From Bacteroidales bacterium (GTDB lineage: Bacteria; Bacteroidota; Bacteroidia; Bacteroidales; P3): DNA of 64,000 nt. Positions 34,008 through 42,704 of this stretch are shown here, piece after piece. Positions within the stretch are counted from its first letter, which is position 1, and each line of letters starts with the position of its first letter. Below the pieces are notes generated by a model, which saw only the letters and a program-made list of their open reading frames with translations, was not told where the DNA came from and searched no databases. Location of the stretch: positions 124,001-188,000 of the forward strand of contig JAFVCE010000015.1 of NCBI GenBank assembly GCA_017479385.1. Reading direction: 5' to 3'. The position numbers and the translations under genes were made by a program.

Positions 34008-34853
34008 ATGAACAAAGATACGAACTTTTCTGAATTTAGCATCAAAGTACGAAAAAAAATCGTCACTTTTTCGCGTCCGGTGGTCATGGGTATACTCAAT
34101 GTCACCCCCGATTCGTTCTACGACGGTGGACGTCACAATTCTCCGCAGGCCATGCTCGCCCACGCCCACAGCTTGCTCGACGATGGAGCCGACATCATAG
34201 ACGTGGGTGTGGCCTCGTCGCGCCCTGGCGCCATCTTCCCGACGCCCGACGAGGAGGCTCAGCGCTTGTCAGCAAATGTGTCGCTGCTCCGGACCGAATT
34301 GCCAGATGCCATCATTTCGGTCGATACCTGCCGTGCCAACGCTGCCCGTGCTGCCATCGAAGCTGGTGCCGACATTGTTAACGACATCGGTGGCGGAACT
34401 CTTGATAGTCGTATGTTCGAAACCATAGCCGACCTGCAAGTGCCTTATATTCTTATGCATACAAAAGGAACGCCAGATGTCATGGCGCAGCAGAACCACT
34501 ACGACGACATTATTGGCGACTTGGTGCGCTATTTCTCGGAGCGCATCGACCAGCTTGCACGTCTCGGTGTGTCCGACGTATGGCTCGACCCTGGCTTTGG
34601 CTTCGCAAAGGATGTGGCCCAGAACCACGAACTCTTGCGCCGGCTCGACGAACTGACAACCCTTTTCTCCCAACCGGTAGTGACAGCCCTGAGTCGTAAG
34701 AGTATGATTTATAAGCCTCTCGGCATAACCCCCGACGATGCTCTCGAGGGTACCGTGGCACTCGATACGGTGGCATTGCTCAAAGGTACGCGTGTGTTGC
34801 GCGTACATGACCCCAAACCAGCCTTGCAAACAATCAAGTTACTTGAATGTTAA
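34008..34853 (+). CDS. folP: Dihydropteroate synthase
   Basis: The 281-residue TIM-barrel protein has VVMGILNVTPDSFYDGG (about 25), DDGADIIDVGVASSRPGA (about 56), ADIVNDIGGGTLD (about 120), LDPGFGFAKDVAQNHELLRR (about 196) and a final RVHDPKPALQTIKL. It joins p-aminobenzoate to dihydropterin pyrophosphate in folate synthesis and is the sulfonamide target. It is followed by cdaA after 9 nt, a usual pair in Bacteroidales. Confidence 0.96.
   Translation: MNKDTNFSEFSIKVRKKIVTFSRPVVMGILNVTPDSFYDGGRHNSPQAMLAHAHSLLDDGADIIDVGVASSRPGAIFPTPDEEAQRLSANVSLLRTELPDAIISVDTCRANAARAAIEAGADIVNDIGGGTLDSRMFETIADLQVPYILMHTKGTPDVMAQQNHYDDIIGDLVRYFSERIDQLARLGVSDVWLDPGFGFAKDVAQNHELLRRLDELTTLFSQPVVTALSRKSMIYKPLGITPDDALEGTVALDTVALLKGTRVLRVHDPKPALQTIKLLEC
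34013..34046 (-). promoter_or_regulatory. Promoter of the DUF1599 operon, inside folP
   Basis: TTTG (34046-34043) and TATCTTTG (34020-34013) on the minus strand with a 22-nt spacer. Both lie within the first 13 codons of folP. Confidence 0.5.
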
Positions 34854-34862
34854 ACCCACTTT

Positions 34863-35645
34863 ATGATTGACAACATTCTATCTATCCGCTTCATCGATGT
34901 AGTCGACATACTGATTGTCGCCACATTTGTCTACCAAATCTATCGCTTGGCGCGTGGCACCAACGTCATGCGTATTTTTTGGGCGCTTATTGTCATCATC
35001 GTGGCTTGGCAGCTGGCTTCGGTATTCGGTATGCGTCTCACAGGCGCCATTCTGGGCTCTATTGTCAATGTTGGCCTCATTGCGTTGGTGGTAATTTTCC
35101 AGCCCGAAATACGCAAGTTTTTACTTTTTATCGGTACTAAAACACAACTGAACGAGGGCTTGGTGAAGCGCATAATGTTTTGGCGCCACAGCACCACCAA
35201 AGCCACCGGCATAAATTTCGAACCCTACATTCAAGCCTGCCGCCATATGTCGGCCTCAAAAACAGGTGCACTCATCGTCTTCCGTCGTCAGAACGAGGTC
35301 GAGGAGTTGGTTCAAACTGGCGAGCGAATAGACGCCACTGTATCTGCTCCGCTGCTCGAAACGCTGTTTTTCAAGAACTCGCCGCTCCACGATGGTGCCG
35401 TCATTGTTCAGGGAAACACCGTGCTGGCTGCGCGCTGCATACTTCCAGTCACGTCGCGTATCGACATCGACCCCAACCTCGGCCTGCGCCACCGTTCGGC
35501 CATCGGTGTTACCGAGCAACTCGACGTGGTTAGCGTCATAGTTAGCGAGGAAACCGGTGCCATATCCTACGCCGAGGGAGGCGAGATTCACCACGCTGTA
35601 ACCCCGGCCCAACTGCAGCAATACCTCGAAAACAACGTTAAATAG
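34863..35645 (+). CDS. cdaA: Diadenylate cyclase CdaA
   Basis: The 260-residue protein has three N-terminal membrane helices (about 10-80) and a DAC domain: LFFKNSPLHDGAVIVQGNTV (DGA motif, about 170) and NLGLRHRSAIGVTEQLDVVS (about 205, the RHR motif with Ser where Ala is common). It condenses two ATP to cyclic di-AMP, which controls osmolyte transport and cell wall balance. There is no CdaR gene beside it. Confidence 0.95.
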   Translation: MIDNILSIRFIDVVDILIVATFVYQIYRLARGTNVMRIFWALIVIIVAWQLASVFGMRLTGAILGSIVNVGLIALVVIFQPEIRKFLLFIGTKTQLNEGLVKRIMFWRHSTTKATGINFEPYIQACRHMSASKTGALIVFRRQNEVEELVQTGERIDATVSAPLLETLFFKNSPLHDGAVIVQGNTVLAARCILPVTSRIDIDPNLGLRHRSAIGVTEQLDVVSVIVSEETGAISYAEGGEIHHAVTPAQLQQYLENNVK

Positions 35646-35721
35646 TTCCCCCAGCTCGTGGCACAAACCATATATTTTGGAACTTTTTTTAAAAAAATAT
35701 TATTAATCAATATTTTTTGTG

Positions 35722-35729
35722 TATCTTTG
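35722..35729 (+). promoter_or_regulatory. -7 element of the M16 peptidase gene
   Basis: TATCTTTG with about 105 nt of leader before the ATG at 35836. No clear -33. Confidence 0.55.
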
Positions 35730-35835
35730 CATTTCGCTATGTGTAGTGTACAATAGTGCCGCTATGCGTATTAAATGTATTGATACTGAATATGTTGAAA
35801 CAAAGTAAAATAAATATTAATAAACAATCTACAAC

Positions 35836-38730
35836 ATGAAAAGAAACATTTTGTTTGCTTTGCTACTGCTCTTTGTGGGTAGTACAGCTTTCGCCCAGAT
35901 TGGTTTGGGCGGCGACAAACCTGCCAAAGCCACCGACCTCGGCTCTGCGGTGCCTATCGACAAGAAAGTCCGCATCGGTCACCTCGAGAACGGCTTTACC
36001 TATTACATTCGCGACAACAAAAAGCCCGAAGACCGCATCCAGTTCCGTCTGGTGAGCAATGCCGGCTCTATCCTCGAGCGCGACGACCAGCAGGGTCTGG
36101 CTCACTTCTGCGAGCACATGGCCTTCAACGGTATTAAGGGTTACCCCCACAACACTATGATTCAGAAGCTCCAAGAGCACGGTATCGAATTTGGTCGTGG
36201 CATCAACGCCTATACCTCGTTCGACCAAACGGTCTACTATGTCGACATACCCGCCTCTGACCCCGAGATGGTGAAGATGGGTATCGAAATCCTCGACGGC
36301 TGGGCTGGCAACATCCTCTTCGACCAGAAGGAGATTGAGAGCGAGCGCGGCGTTATTCACGAGGAGTGGCGCGGTGGCGTAGGCCACGGCGACCGCCTTC
36401 GTCAGAAAACTTGGCCCATCATGCTCAAAGGCTCTCTCTATGCCGAGCGCCTACCCATTGGTAAAGAAGAAGTTATTATGAACTTCGAGCGCCAAGCCAT
36501 CGTCGACTTCTTCAACGACTGGTATCGCCCCGACCTGCAAGCCATCGTTATTGTTGGCGACCTGGGCAACTACGAGTACAACGGCAAAAAAGGTGTTAAC
36601 GCCATGGAACAGCGTGTGCGCGACGTCTTCAGCACGCACCCCAAGACCCAGAACCCCAAAACCCGCCGCAACTTCGAAATTCCCGCCAACGTTGAACCCC
36701 TCGTGGCCATAGCCACCGACAAAGAGGCCACCAACGCTTCCCTGCAATTCATGTGGAAACACAAAAAAGCCCCACAAGGCACTGTTGGCGACTATCGTGC
36801 CATGATTGTGCGCAACCTTATCGACATGATGATTAACGACCGCTTCAGCGAAATCTGCGAAAAAGCCACCGCCCCCATGATGTATGCCGGTGCTGGCTAC
36901 GGCGGATTCTTGGGCCGCGAAATCGATGCTTTCACCGTGGCTGCTGCCCCCAAAGAGAATCGCATTGAAGAGACCGCCGAACTCCTTCTGAACGAGATGA
37001 AGCGCATTGACGAGCACGGTTTCCTCGAGGCCGAACTCGAGCGTCAGAAAGAAGAACTCCTGGCCAACTACACCAAAATGGCCAAAGAGGAGAACAAGAC
37101 CCAGAGCAACAGCTTGGCCGACGAATACACCAACCACTTCCTCGAAGGCGAAGTCATCCCAGGCATACGCCAAGAGTGGAAGTATGCCAAGGAGTTTGTC
37201 CCCGGCATTACCGTCGAAGAGTGCAACGCCATCGTCAAAGATTGGATTACCGACGAGAACATGATTTTCTACCTCACCGCCCCCGAGCGCGACGGCTACC
37301 GTGTGCCCGACGAGAAGGTGGCCCTCGACATCATCAAGCGTAGCAAAAACGTCGTTACCGAGCCGTGGGTCGACACTTTCAAAGATGAGCCTCTCTTCAG
37401 CGAAGAAGTTGCTCCTGTCACCCCTAAAGCCACCAAGGGCAACACTGTGCTCGACTACACCGAGTACACCTGCCCCAACGGCGTCCGCTTCGTGATTAAG
37501 AAAACCGACTATAAGGCCGACGAAATTGTCTTCTCGAGCTATGCTTTTGGTGGCACCTCGCTCTATGGTGACGAAGAGGCCTACACCGCACAGAACGCTG
37601 CCAACTTTATCGATGCTGCTGGTATTGCCCAGTTCAGCTCGACTCAGCTGCAAAAGAAACTCAAAGGCATGAACCTCAGCGTCAGCCCCAACATTAGCAG
37701 CTACACCCAGGGCTTCAGCGGTTCTTGCTCGCCCAAGGACCTCGAAACCACCCTCCAATTAGTCAACCTCTACTACACTGCTCCGCGTAAGGACCAAGAG
37801 AGCTACGACCGCATTATCGACGCCACCGTCAACCAAATCAAGTTTATTGCCGACAACCCCCAAGTGGCTTTCTCCAAGACCTACTACCAAACCGCCTACC
37901 CCAACGACCGCCGCACCGTTCTGCTCCCCACCGAGCAGCAAATTCGCAGCCTCTCGCTCGACCGTATGTACGACATCTATCGCGAGCGTTTTACCGATGC
38001 CTCTAACCAAATATTCTTCTTTGTCGGTAATGTCTCCGACGACGACATCAACCTCATTGCCAAGTACCTCAACCACCTGCCCGTCAATGGCAAGCAGAAA
38101 AACGAGACCTACGTCGACCGTTCGCCCAAGTTTGCCGAAGGCATTCAGCACGGCGAGGCTGTTAAAGGTATCGAGCGTCAGGGTATGCTCATCGTTTACG
38201 GCGAGAGCAAAGTCGACGCCAAAGAACTTACCCCCGAAGTGCGCATAGCCCTCGACGAGTTGAGCAGCGCCATCGAAATCACCACCCTCGAAATCATCCG
38301 CGAAAAGAACGGCGACGCCTATAGCCCCAACGCTTCGGTCGACTATCAGCTCATGCCCAACGGCGAGGTGAGCTGGATGTTCTACATCGGCTGCGACCCC
38401 GAGAAGGTGAAGAAGATTGAGAAAGACTGCATCAAAATCCTGAAGCAGTATATGAAGAAAGGCCCCGACGCCAAGACCCTTGCCAAAGTTCAAGAGCAGA
38501 TGATTGTCAACCGTGGCACCGCTCGCCAAAACAACGGTTTCTGGCTTGGTCAAATCAGCGCCAGCTACCGCTTCAACGAGAGCCGCGACTATGTTGAGCA
38601 ATACGACCAAATAGTCAAGTCGGTCACCGCCAAGCAGATTAAGGAACTGGCCAAGAAGTATATCAACCTCAAGAACTACGTTTCGGTCAGCCTCCGTCCC
38701 GAGGATGCCTCGGCAGGCTCGGCCGAATAA
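35836..38730 (+). CDS. M16-family zinc peptidase, secreted
   Basis: The 964-residue protein has a signal peptide (ILFALLLLFVGSTAFAQ). HFCEH at residues 90-94 is the inverted HxxEH zinc motif, with the third ligand in EIESERGVIHEEWRGG about 75 residues later. Two M16 halves follow, the second (from about 535, YTCPNGVRFVIKKTDYKAD) lacking the zinc motif, as in pitrilysin-type enzymes. It is expected in the periplasm, degrading peptides. Codons are strongly biased to C-ending forms, suggesting high expression. Confidence 0.92.
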   Translation: MKRNILFALLLLFVGSTAFAQIGLGGDKPAKATDLGSAVPIDKKVRIGHLENGFTYYIRDNKKPEDRIQFRLVSNAGSILERDDQQGLAHFCEHMAFNGIKGYPHNTMIQKLQEHGIEFGRGINAYTSFDQTVYYVDIPASDPEMVKMGIEILDGWAGNILFDQKEIESERGVIHEEWRGGVGHGDRLRQKTWPIMLKGSLYAERLPIGKEEVIMNFERQAIVDFFNDWYRPDLQAIVIVGDLGNYEYNGKKGVNAMEQRVRDVFSTHPKTQNPKTRRNFEIPANVEPLVAIATDKEATNASLQFMWKHKKAPQGTVGDYRAMIVRNLIDMMINDRFSEICEKATAPMMYAGAGYGGFLGREIDAFTVAAAPKENRIEETAELLLNEMKRIDEHGFLEAELERQKEELLANYTKMAKEENKTQSNSLADEYTNHFLEGEVIPGIRQEWKYAKEFVPGITVEECNAIVKDWITDENMIFYLTAPERDGYRVPDEKVALDIIKRSKNVVTEPWVDTFKDEPLFSEEVAPVTPKATKGNTVLDYTEYTCPNGVRFVIKKTDYKADEIVFSSYAFGGTSLYGDEEAYTAQNAANFIDAAGIAQFSSTQLQKKLKGMNLSVSPNISSYTQGFSGSCSPKDLETTLQLVNLYYTAPRKDQESYDRIIDATVNQIKFIADNPQVAFSKTYYQTAYPNDRRTVLLPTEQQIRSLSLDRMYDIYRERFTDASNQIFFFVGNVSDDDINLIAKYLNHLPVNGKQKNETYVDRSPKFAEGIQHGEAVKGIERQGMLIVYGESKVDAKELTPEVRIALDELSSAIEITTLEIIREKNGDAYSPNASVDYQLMPNGEVSWMFYIGCDPEKVKKIEKDCIKILKQYMKKGPDAKTLAKVQEQMIVNRGTARQNNGFWLGQISASYRFNESRDYVEQYDQIVKSVTAKQIKELAKKYINLKNYVSVSLRPEDASAGSAE

Positions 38731-38771
38731 GAGAGAAACATCATGTTTATTTGATGTGATATTCAGATGGT

Positions 38772-38806
38772 GTACCGGCGCCGTGAGGCGCCGGTACTGT
38801 TTTTTT
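38772..38806 (+). terminator. Intrinsic terminator of the M16 peptidase gene
   Basis: Perfect 11-bp arms (38772-38782, 38787-38797) around GTGA, followed by TGTTTTTTT. Confidence 0.85.
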
Positions 38807-38980
38807 ATACTTTTGTTATGTCGGGTTGTTATGTCGGGGCCGCCACAAATGGTTTGTCGGTTTGTGAGAGGGGGCGAGAAATGGGCTTGCCAGTTTGCGT
38901 GTGGTGCAGCGAAGTGGCGACGAAATTGGCCACTGCCTATTTTTTTGTTACAAAAAAGCCGATAATCGAAATATTTTGTG

Positions 38981-38988
38981 TAACTTTG
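38981..38988 (+). promoter_or_regulatory. -7 element of the purM-like gene
   Basis: TAACTTTG, 23 nt before the ATG at 39012. Confidence 0.6.
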
Positions 38989-39011
38989 CAATTCGAAATT
39001 TTTTGACACCA

Positions 39012-40181
39012 ATGACTGAAAAATACACTATGCGCGGCGTCTCGGCCAGCAAGGAGGATGTGCACAACGCCATCAAGAACATCGATAAGGGCCTCTACCC
39101 CAAGGCTTTCTGCAAAATTATTCCCGATATCTTGGGCGGCGATGCCGAGTGGTGCAACATTATGCACGCCGACGGCGCAGGCACCAAATCGAGCCTGGCT
39201 TACCTCTATTGGCGCGAGACCGGCGACCTCAGTGTCTGGAAAGGCATTGCCATCGACGCCGTGGTGATGAACCTCGACGACCTGCTCTGCGTTGGCGCGG
39301 TCGACAACATATTGCTCTCCTCGACCATCGGACGCAACAAGCAGCTTGTGCCTGGCGAGGTTATCTCGGCCGTCATCAATGGCACCGAAGAATTTCTGCA
39401 ACAAATGCGCGACCTCGGCATCGGTATTCACCTCACCGGTGGCGAAACGGCCGACGTGGGCGACCTGGTGCGCACCATCATCGTCGATAGCACTGTCACG
39501 GCCCGTATGCGTCGCGCTGATGTGGTCGACAACGCCCACATCCAAGCCGGCAACGTGGTGGTCGGCCTCGCCTCGTTCGGCCAAGCCACCTACGAAACAG
39601 CCTACAATGGCGGTATGGGCAGCAATGGCCTGACCTCGGCTCGCCACGACGTTTTTTCGCACCTCTATGCCGACCGCTATCCTATGAGCTACGACCACTC
39701 GCTACCGCAGGAGGTGGTATACTGTGGTTCCAAACTCATGACCGACCCCACAGAGGTACCTGGGGTCGACGCTGGCCGTATGGTCCTCTCGCCCACACGC
39801 ACCTACGCCCCCATAATCCGCCGCGTGCTCGACGCCCATCGCCCACGCATCAGCGGCATGATTCACTGCTCTGGCGGTGCGCAGACCAAGGTGCTGCACT
39901 TCATCGACAACCTGCATGTGGTCAAAGATAACCTCTTTGCCACCCCGCCGCTCTTCCGCCTCATACACGAGCAGAGCGCTACCGACTGGCACGAGATGTA
40001 TAAAGTCTTCAATATGGGCCACCGTATGGAGATTTATACCGACCCCGACACCGCGGCCGACATTATCGAGATTTCGCGCTCGTTCAATGTCGACGCGCAG
40101 ATAATTGGCCACGTCGAGGCTTGCGACCACGCTCAAGTAACCGTAAAGTCGGAACACGGCGAGTTTATCTATATCAAGTAG
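39012..40181 (+). CDS. purM: Phosphoribosylformylglycinamidine cyclo-ligase (AIR synthase), Bacteroidota type
   Basis: The 389-residue protein contains MHADGAGTKSSLAYLYWRET (about 51), MNLDDLLCVGAVDNILLSST, HLTGGETADVGDLVRTIIVD (about 143), VVGLASFGQATYET and SGMIHCSGGAQTKVLHFID (about 283), all PurM-family landmarks. It closes FGAM to AIR with ATP in purine synthesis. It is longer and more diverged than the enterobacterial enzyme. A longer frame crosses the promoter, so the ATG at 39012 was chosen. Confidence 0.87.
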   Translation: MTEKYTMRGVSASKEDVHNAIKNIDKGLYPKAFCKIIPDILGGDAEWCNIMHADGAGTKSSLAYLYWRETGDLSVWKGIAIDAVVMNLDDLLCVGAVDNILLSSTIGRNKQLVPGEVISAVINGTEEFLQQMRDLGIGIHLTGGETADVGDLVRTIIVDSTVTARMRRADVVDNAHIQAGNVVVGLASFGQATYETAYNGGMGSNGLTSARHDVFSHLYADRYPMSYDHSLPQEVVYCGSKLMTDPTEVPGVDAGRMVLSPTRTYAPIIRRVLDAHRPRISGMIHCSGGAQTKVLHFIDNLHVVKDNLFATPPLFRLIHEQSATDWHEMYKVFNMGHRMEIYTDPDTAADIIEISRSFNVDAQIIGHVEACDHAQVTVKSEHGEFIYIK

Positions 40182-40200
40182 TTGACTATCAGTCGATAAA

Positions 40201-40236
40201 CCGTCGGGAGGCCTTCTATAGAAGGCCGCCCGACGG
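40201..40236 (+). terminator. Hairpin after purM
   Basis: Sixteen-base arms (40201-40216 and 40221-40236) with one A/G mismatch and a TATA loop; CCGTTTTG follows. Confidence 0.75.
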
Positions 40237-40243
40237 CCGTTTT

Positions 40244-40341
40244 GTAACTGTCTGATTATCAAGGCTTGTTCGACCTCAATACGACCCTAACCCCTCTTTA
40301 ACCCCTCTCTAACCCCGAAAAAGCCTGATTTACTGGCAGTT
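40244..40341 (-). repeat. Dispersed 11-nt-unit repeat, copy D
   Basis: On the plus strand it begins GTAACTGTCTGATTATCAAGG and continues CGACCTCAATA, CGACCCTAACC, CCTCTTTAACC, CCTCTCTAACC. The other end is CTGATTTACTGGCAGTT. Inverted ends are partly kept. Confidence 0.8.
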
Positions 40342-40423
40342 TCGGGCTTACAAACAGGCCCGATATTTCGTTTTTTTCTGCTTCTACTCGAAATTTTGGA
40401 AAAATCAAGAGTTTCTGGCTCTG

Positions 40424-40447
40424 CGGGCTGGCCTTCAGGCCAGCCCG
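40424..40447 (-). terminator. Hairpin overlapping the chromate transporter stop codon
   Basis: Ten-base arms (40424-40433, 40438-40447) with loop TTCA. The stop codon of the minus-strand gene (40437-40435) is in the loop, so the last codons form one arm. Confidence 0.7.
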
Positions 40448-41013
40448 TAAACAATTATTCCTATCACTCCGCTGGCCAGAATCAGTGCTATTGGGCCCAC
40501 TTTGCGCCGCAGGCTCAGCACAAGCACTGCCACAAAGATTGCCACGCTCAGCCCGAAGCGGAGGTTCAGGCCGGGTGTGCCGAAACTCTCGACCGTGAGC
40601 AGCTGCAGCGCGGCAGCGGCAATGAGTCCCACCACCGTCAGGCGCAGCACGCGGAACATCGCGACCACGGCCGCAGACTGGCTATGTCGGCTCAGCAGGT
40701 GGCTCACCACCAGTATGAGCACCACTGGCAGCAGCACCACGGCCAACGAGGCTATCAGCGCCCCAATCACTCCCTGCCACTGAGGCAAACCCTGCCCAAC
40801 CACGGCGGTGTAGCCTGCATAGGTGGCGGTGTTGATTCCGATAGGGCCGGGCGTCATTTGGCTCACGGCCAAGATGTCGGTAAACTCTTGCGCCGTCATC
40901 CAGCTGTGGCGCGACACCACCTCGTCTTCTATCAGCGCCACCATCGAGTAGCCGCCGCCGAAGGTGAAGAGTCCTATTTTGAGGAACGTGAAGAAGAGTT
41001 CTGCAAAAACCAT
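40435..41013 (-). CDS. Chromate transporter, second half-subunit
   Basis: The 192-residue protein reads KIGLFTFGGGYSMVALIEDE then VVSRHSWMTAQEFTDILAVS and QMTPGPIGINTATYAGY, the ChrA (CHR) domain, with about six helices. Short CHR proteins work as pairs. Chromate export is the known role for some members, but many short pairs have no tested substrate. It follows its partner gene by 18 nt. Confidence 0.88.
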   Translation of the reverse strand: MVFAELFFTFLKIGLFTFGGGYSMVALIEDEVVSRHSWMTAQEFTDILAVSQMTPGPIGINTATYAGYTAVVGQGLPQWQGVIGALIASLAVVLLPVVLILVVSHLLSRHSQSAAVVAMFRVLRLTVVGLIAAAALQLLTVESFGTPGLNLRFGLSVAIFVAVLVLSLRRKVGPIALILASGVIGIIVYGLA

Positions 41014-41031
41014 AGGGCGTGCTCTCTATTT

Positions 41032-41574
41032 TTACTTTTTACGGTTTTGGATTTTGCCCACCACAAATCCGGCCGCGGCTGCTACCGCAATCACTGCCAC
41101 GGGGCTCACCCCGAGCAGCCAGATGAGTAGTGCCGCCGCCACGGGCAGCCAGCAGTTTCTCCAGCCAATGTGGGCGGTGCGAGCCATGCTGAACACTGGG
41201 GCAGCGATGAGGGCTACCACGGCAGGCCTCACACCCATAAAGAAGTGGTCGACCACCGCAATGGTGCGTACCTGGCGCAGTGCCACAGCCAGCAGCAGTA
41301 TGAAGACTATGGGCATAAGTATGTTGCCAACGATGGCGGCCACGCTGCCCCACAGGCCCCGCAGGCGGTTGCCCACCACAGCGGCCATATTGACGGCAAA
41401 GACGCCTGGCATGGCTTGCGACAGGGCCACCTGGTCGAGGAACTCCTCGCGCGAGAGCCAGCCACGGCGGTCTACCACCTCGCGCTCCATGAGCGGCAAC
41501 ATGGCGTAGCCTCCGCCTATGGTGAAGGTGCCTATTTTGAAAAAAATGTAGAACAAGTCACAATATTTTACCAT
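41032..41574 (-). CDS. Chromate transporter, first half-subunit
   Basis: The 180-residue protein has KIGTFTIGGGYAMLPLMERE, VVDRRGWLSREEFLDQVALS and QAMPGVFAVNMAAVVG. It is the antiparallel partner of the gene downstream. The ATG at 41574 was preferred to a TTG two codons earlier. It is divergent from the TerC gene across an AT-rich gap of 80 nt. Confidence 0.88.
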   Translation of the reverse strand: MVKYCDLFYIFFKIGTFTIGGGYAMLPLMEREVVDRRGWLSREEFLDQVALSQAMPGVFAVNMAAVVGNRLRGLWGSVAAIVGNILMPIVFILLLAVALRQVRTIAVVDHFFMGVRPAVVALIAAPVFSMARTAHIGWRNCWLPVAAALLIWLLGVSPVAVIAVAAAAGFVVGKIQNRKK

Positions 41575-41654
41575 CGTCAACGTTATTTATTAACGTATAA
41601 CGCTGAAAAATTAAAATTATTGTATAGTCAAAGTATAAAAAAACGTTAAACACC

Positions 41655-42635
41655 ATGCCGACCCATTATCTGTTTTTCATCGGATTTTTTGTCTTCATTG
41701 CCGCGATGTTGGTGCTCGATTTGGGCGTTTTCAACAAGAAGGACCACGTTGTGGGAGTGCGCGAGGCGGCCCTCACTACGGCTATGTGGGTGGCGTTGGC
41801 AATGCTTTTTGCCCTCCTTGTCCGCTTTCGCGCCGAGTGGATTCACGGTTTGTCGGCGGCTGATTTTGCGAGCCTCGAAGCACTTACGGCCTACCGCAAG
41901 GAGATGGCCAACCAGTTCTTGGCGGGTTACTTCATCGAAGAGTCGCTCTCGATAGACAATATTTTTGTGATGATAATGATTTTTGTCAGCTTCGGCATCG
42001 ATAAGCGCTACTATCATCGTGTGCTTTTTTGGGGCATTCTGGGCGCGGTGGTGCTGAGGTTCATCTTCATCTTTGCGCTTGGGGCCATCGTCACCAAGTT
42101 CTCGTGGGTGCTGGCGCTGTTTGGCGTGCTGCTGGTTTATAGCGGTGTGAAGATGTTTGCCGACAAGGGCGAGAAGCAGATGGATACCGCCAACCACCCT
42201 GTGGTGCGTTTCGCGTCGCGCCACCTGCGCGCTACCACCGAGCTCGACGGGCATAACTTTTTTTCTCGTATCGATGGACGCTTGTTTATCACTCCGCTCT
42301 TCATCGTGCTGCTGGTCATCGAGTTTAGCGACATCATTTTTGCGGTCGACTCCATTCCGGCCGTCTTCTCGGTCTCGACCGACCCGATTATTGTCTACAC
42401 TTCTAATATTTTTGCCATCATGGGGTTGCGCTCGCTCTTCTTCCTGCTGAGCGATATGGCCGACCGCTTCTGGCTGCTGCACTATGGCCTCGGCGTGCTG
42501 CTCTGCTTTATCGGGCTGAAGATGGTTGCCCACGAGTTTTTCGGGTTCGAAATCAGCACCGTGGAGTCGCTCTGCGTCATTCTTGGCATATTGGCGTGCA
42601 GTGTAGCGCTCTCGCTACTCATCAAAAAGAAATAA
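41655..42635 (+). CDS. TerC-family integral membrane protein
   Basis: The 326-residue protein has nine predicted helices, with AAMLVLDLGVFNKKDHVVGV (about 16), GYFIEESLSIDNIFVMIMIF (about 95) and LLVIEFSDIIFAVDSIPAVF (about 218), the acidic intramembrane motifs of TerC/Alx. TerC proteins are linked to tellurite resistance and to manganese or calcium export during membrane protein metalation. A weak terminator follows. Confidence 0.92.
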   Translation: MPTHYLFFIGFFVFIAAMLVLDLGVFNKKDHVVGVREAALTTAMWVALAMLFALLVRFRAEWIHGLSAADFASLEALTAYRKEMANQFLAGYFIEESLSIDNIFVMIMIFVSFGIDKRYYHRVLFWGILGAVVLRFIFIFALGAIVTKFSWVLALFGVLLVYSGVKMFADKGEKQMDTANHPVVRFASRHLRATTELDGHNFFSRIDGRLFITPLFIVLLVIEFSDIIFAVDSIPAVFSVSTDPIIVYTSNIFAIMGLRSLFFLLSDMADRFWLLHYGLGVLLCFIGLKMVAHEFFGFEISTVESLCVILGILACSVALSLLIKKK

Positions 42636-42653
42636 CGACCAAAGGCCGTTTTT
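42635..42653 (+). terminator. Weak terminator of the TerC gene
   Basis: Six-base arms (42635-42640, 42644-42649) with one mismatch and a T-run at 42649-42653. Confidence 0.45.
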
Positions 42654-42704
42654 ATTGTGTGGTCTCCGATAAAAAAAAATCTGGGGTAGGCATCAACGTT
42701 GGGC

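Noticed and set aside
36451-37758. 435-codon minus-strand frame within the M16 peptidase gene
   Set aside because: Reverse-frame shadow of a strongly biased coding sequence; no start context or promoter.
37759-39012. 417-codon minus-strand frame over the M16 gene end and the purM promoter
   Set aside because: Antisense to the peptidase and crosses its terminator and the purM promoter.
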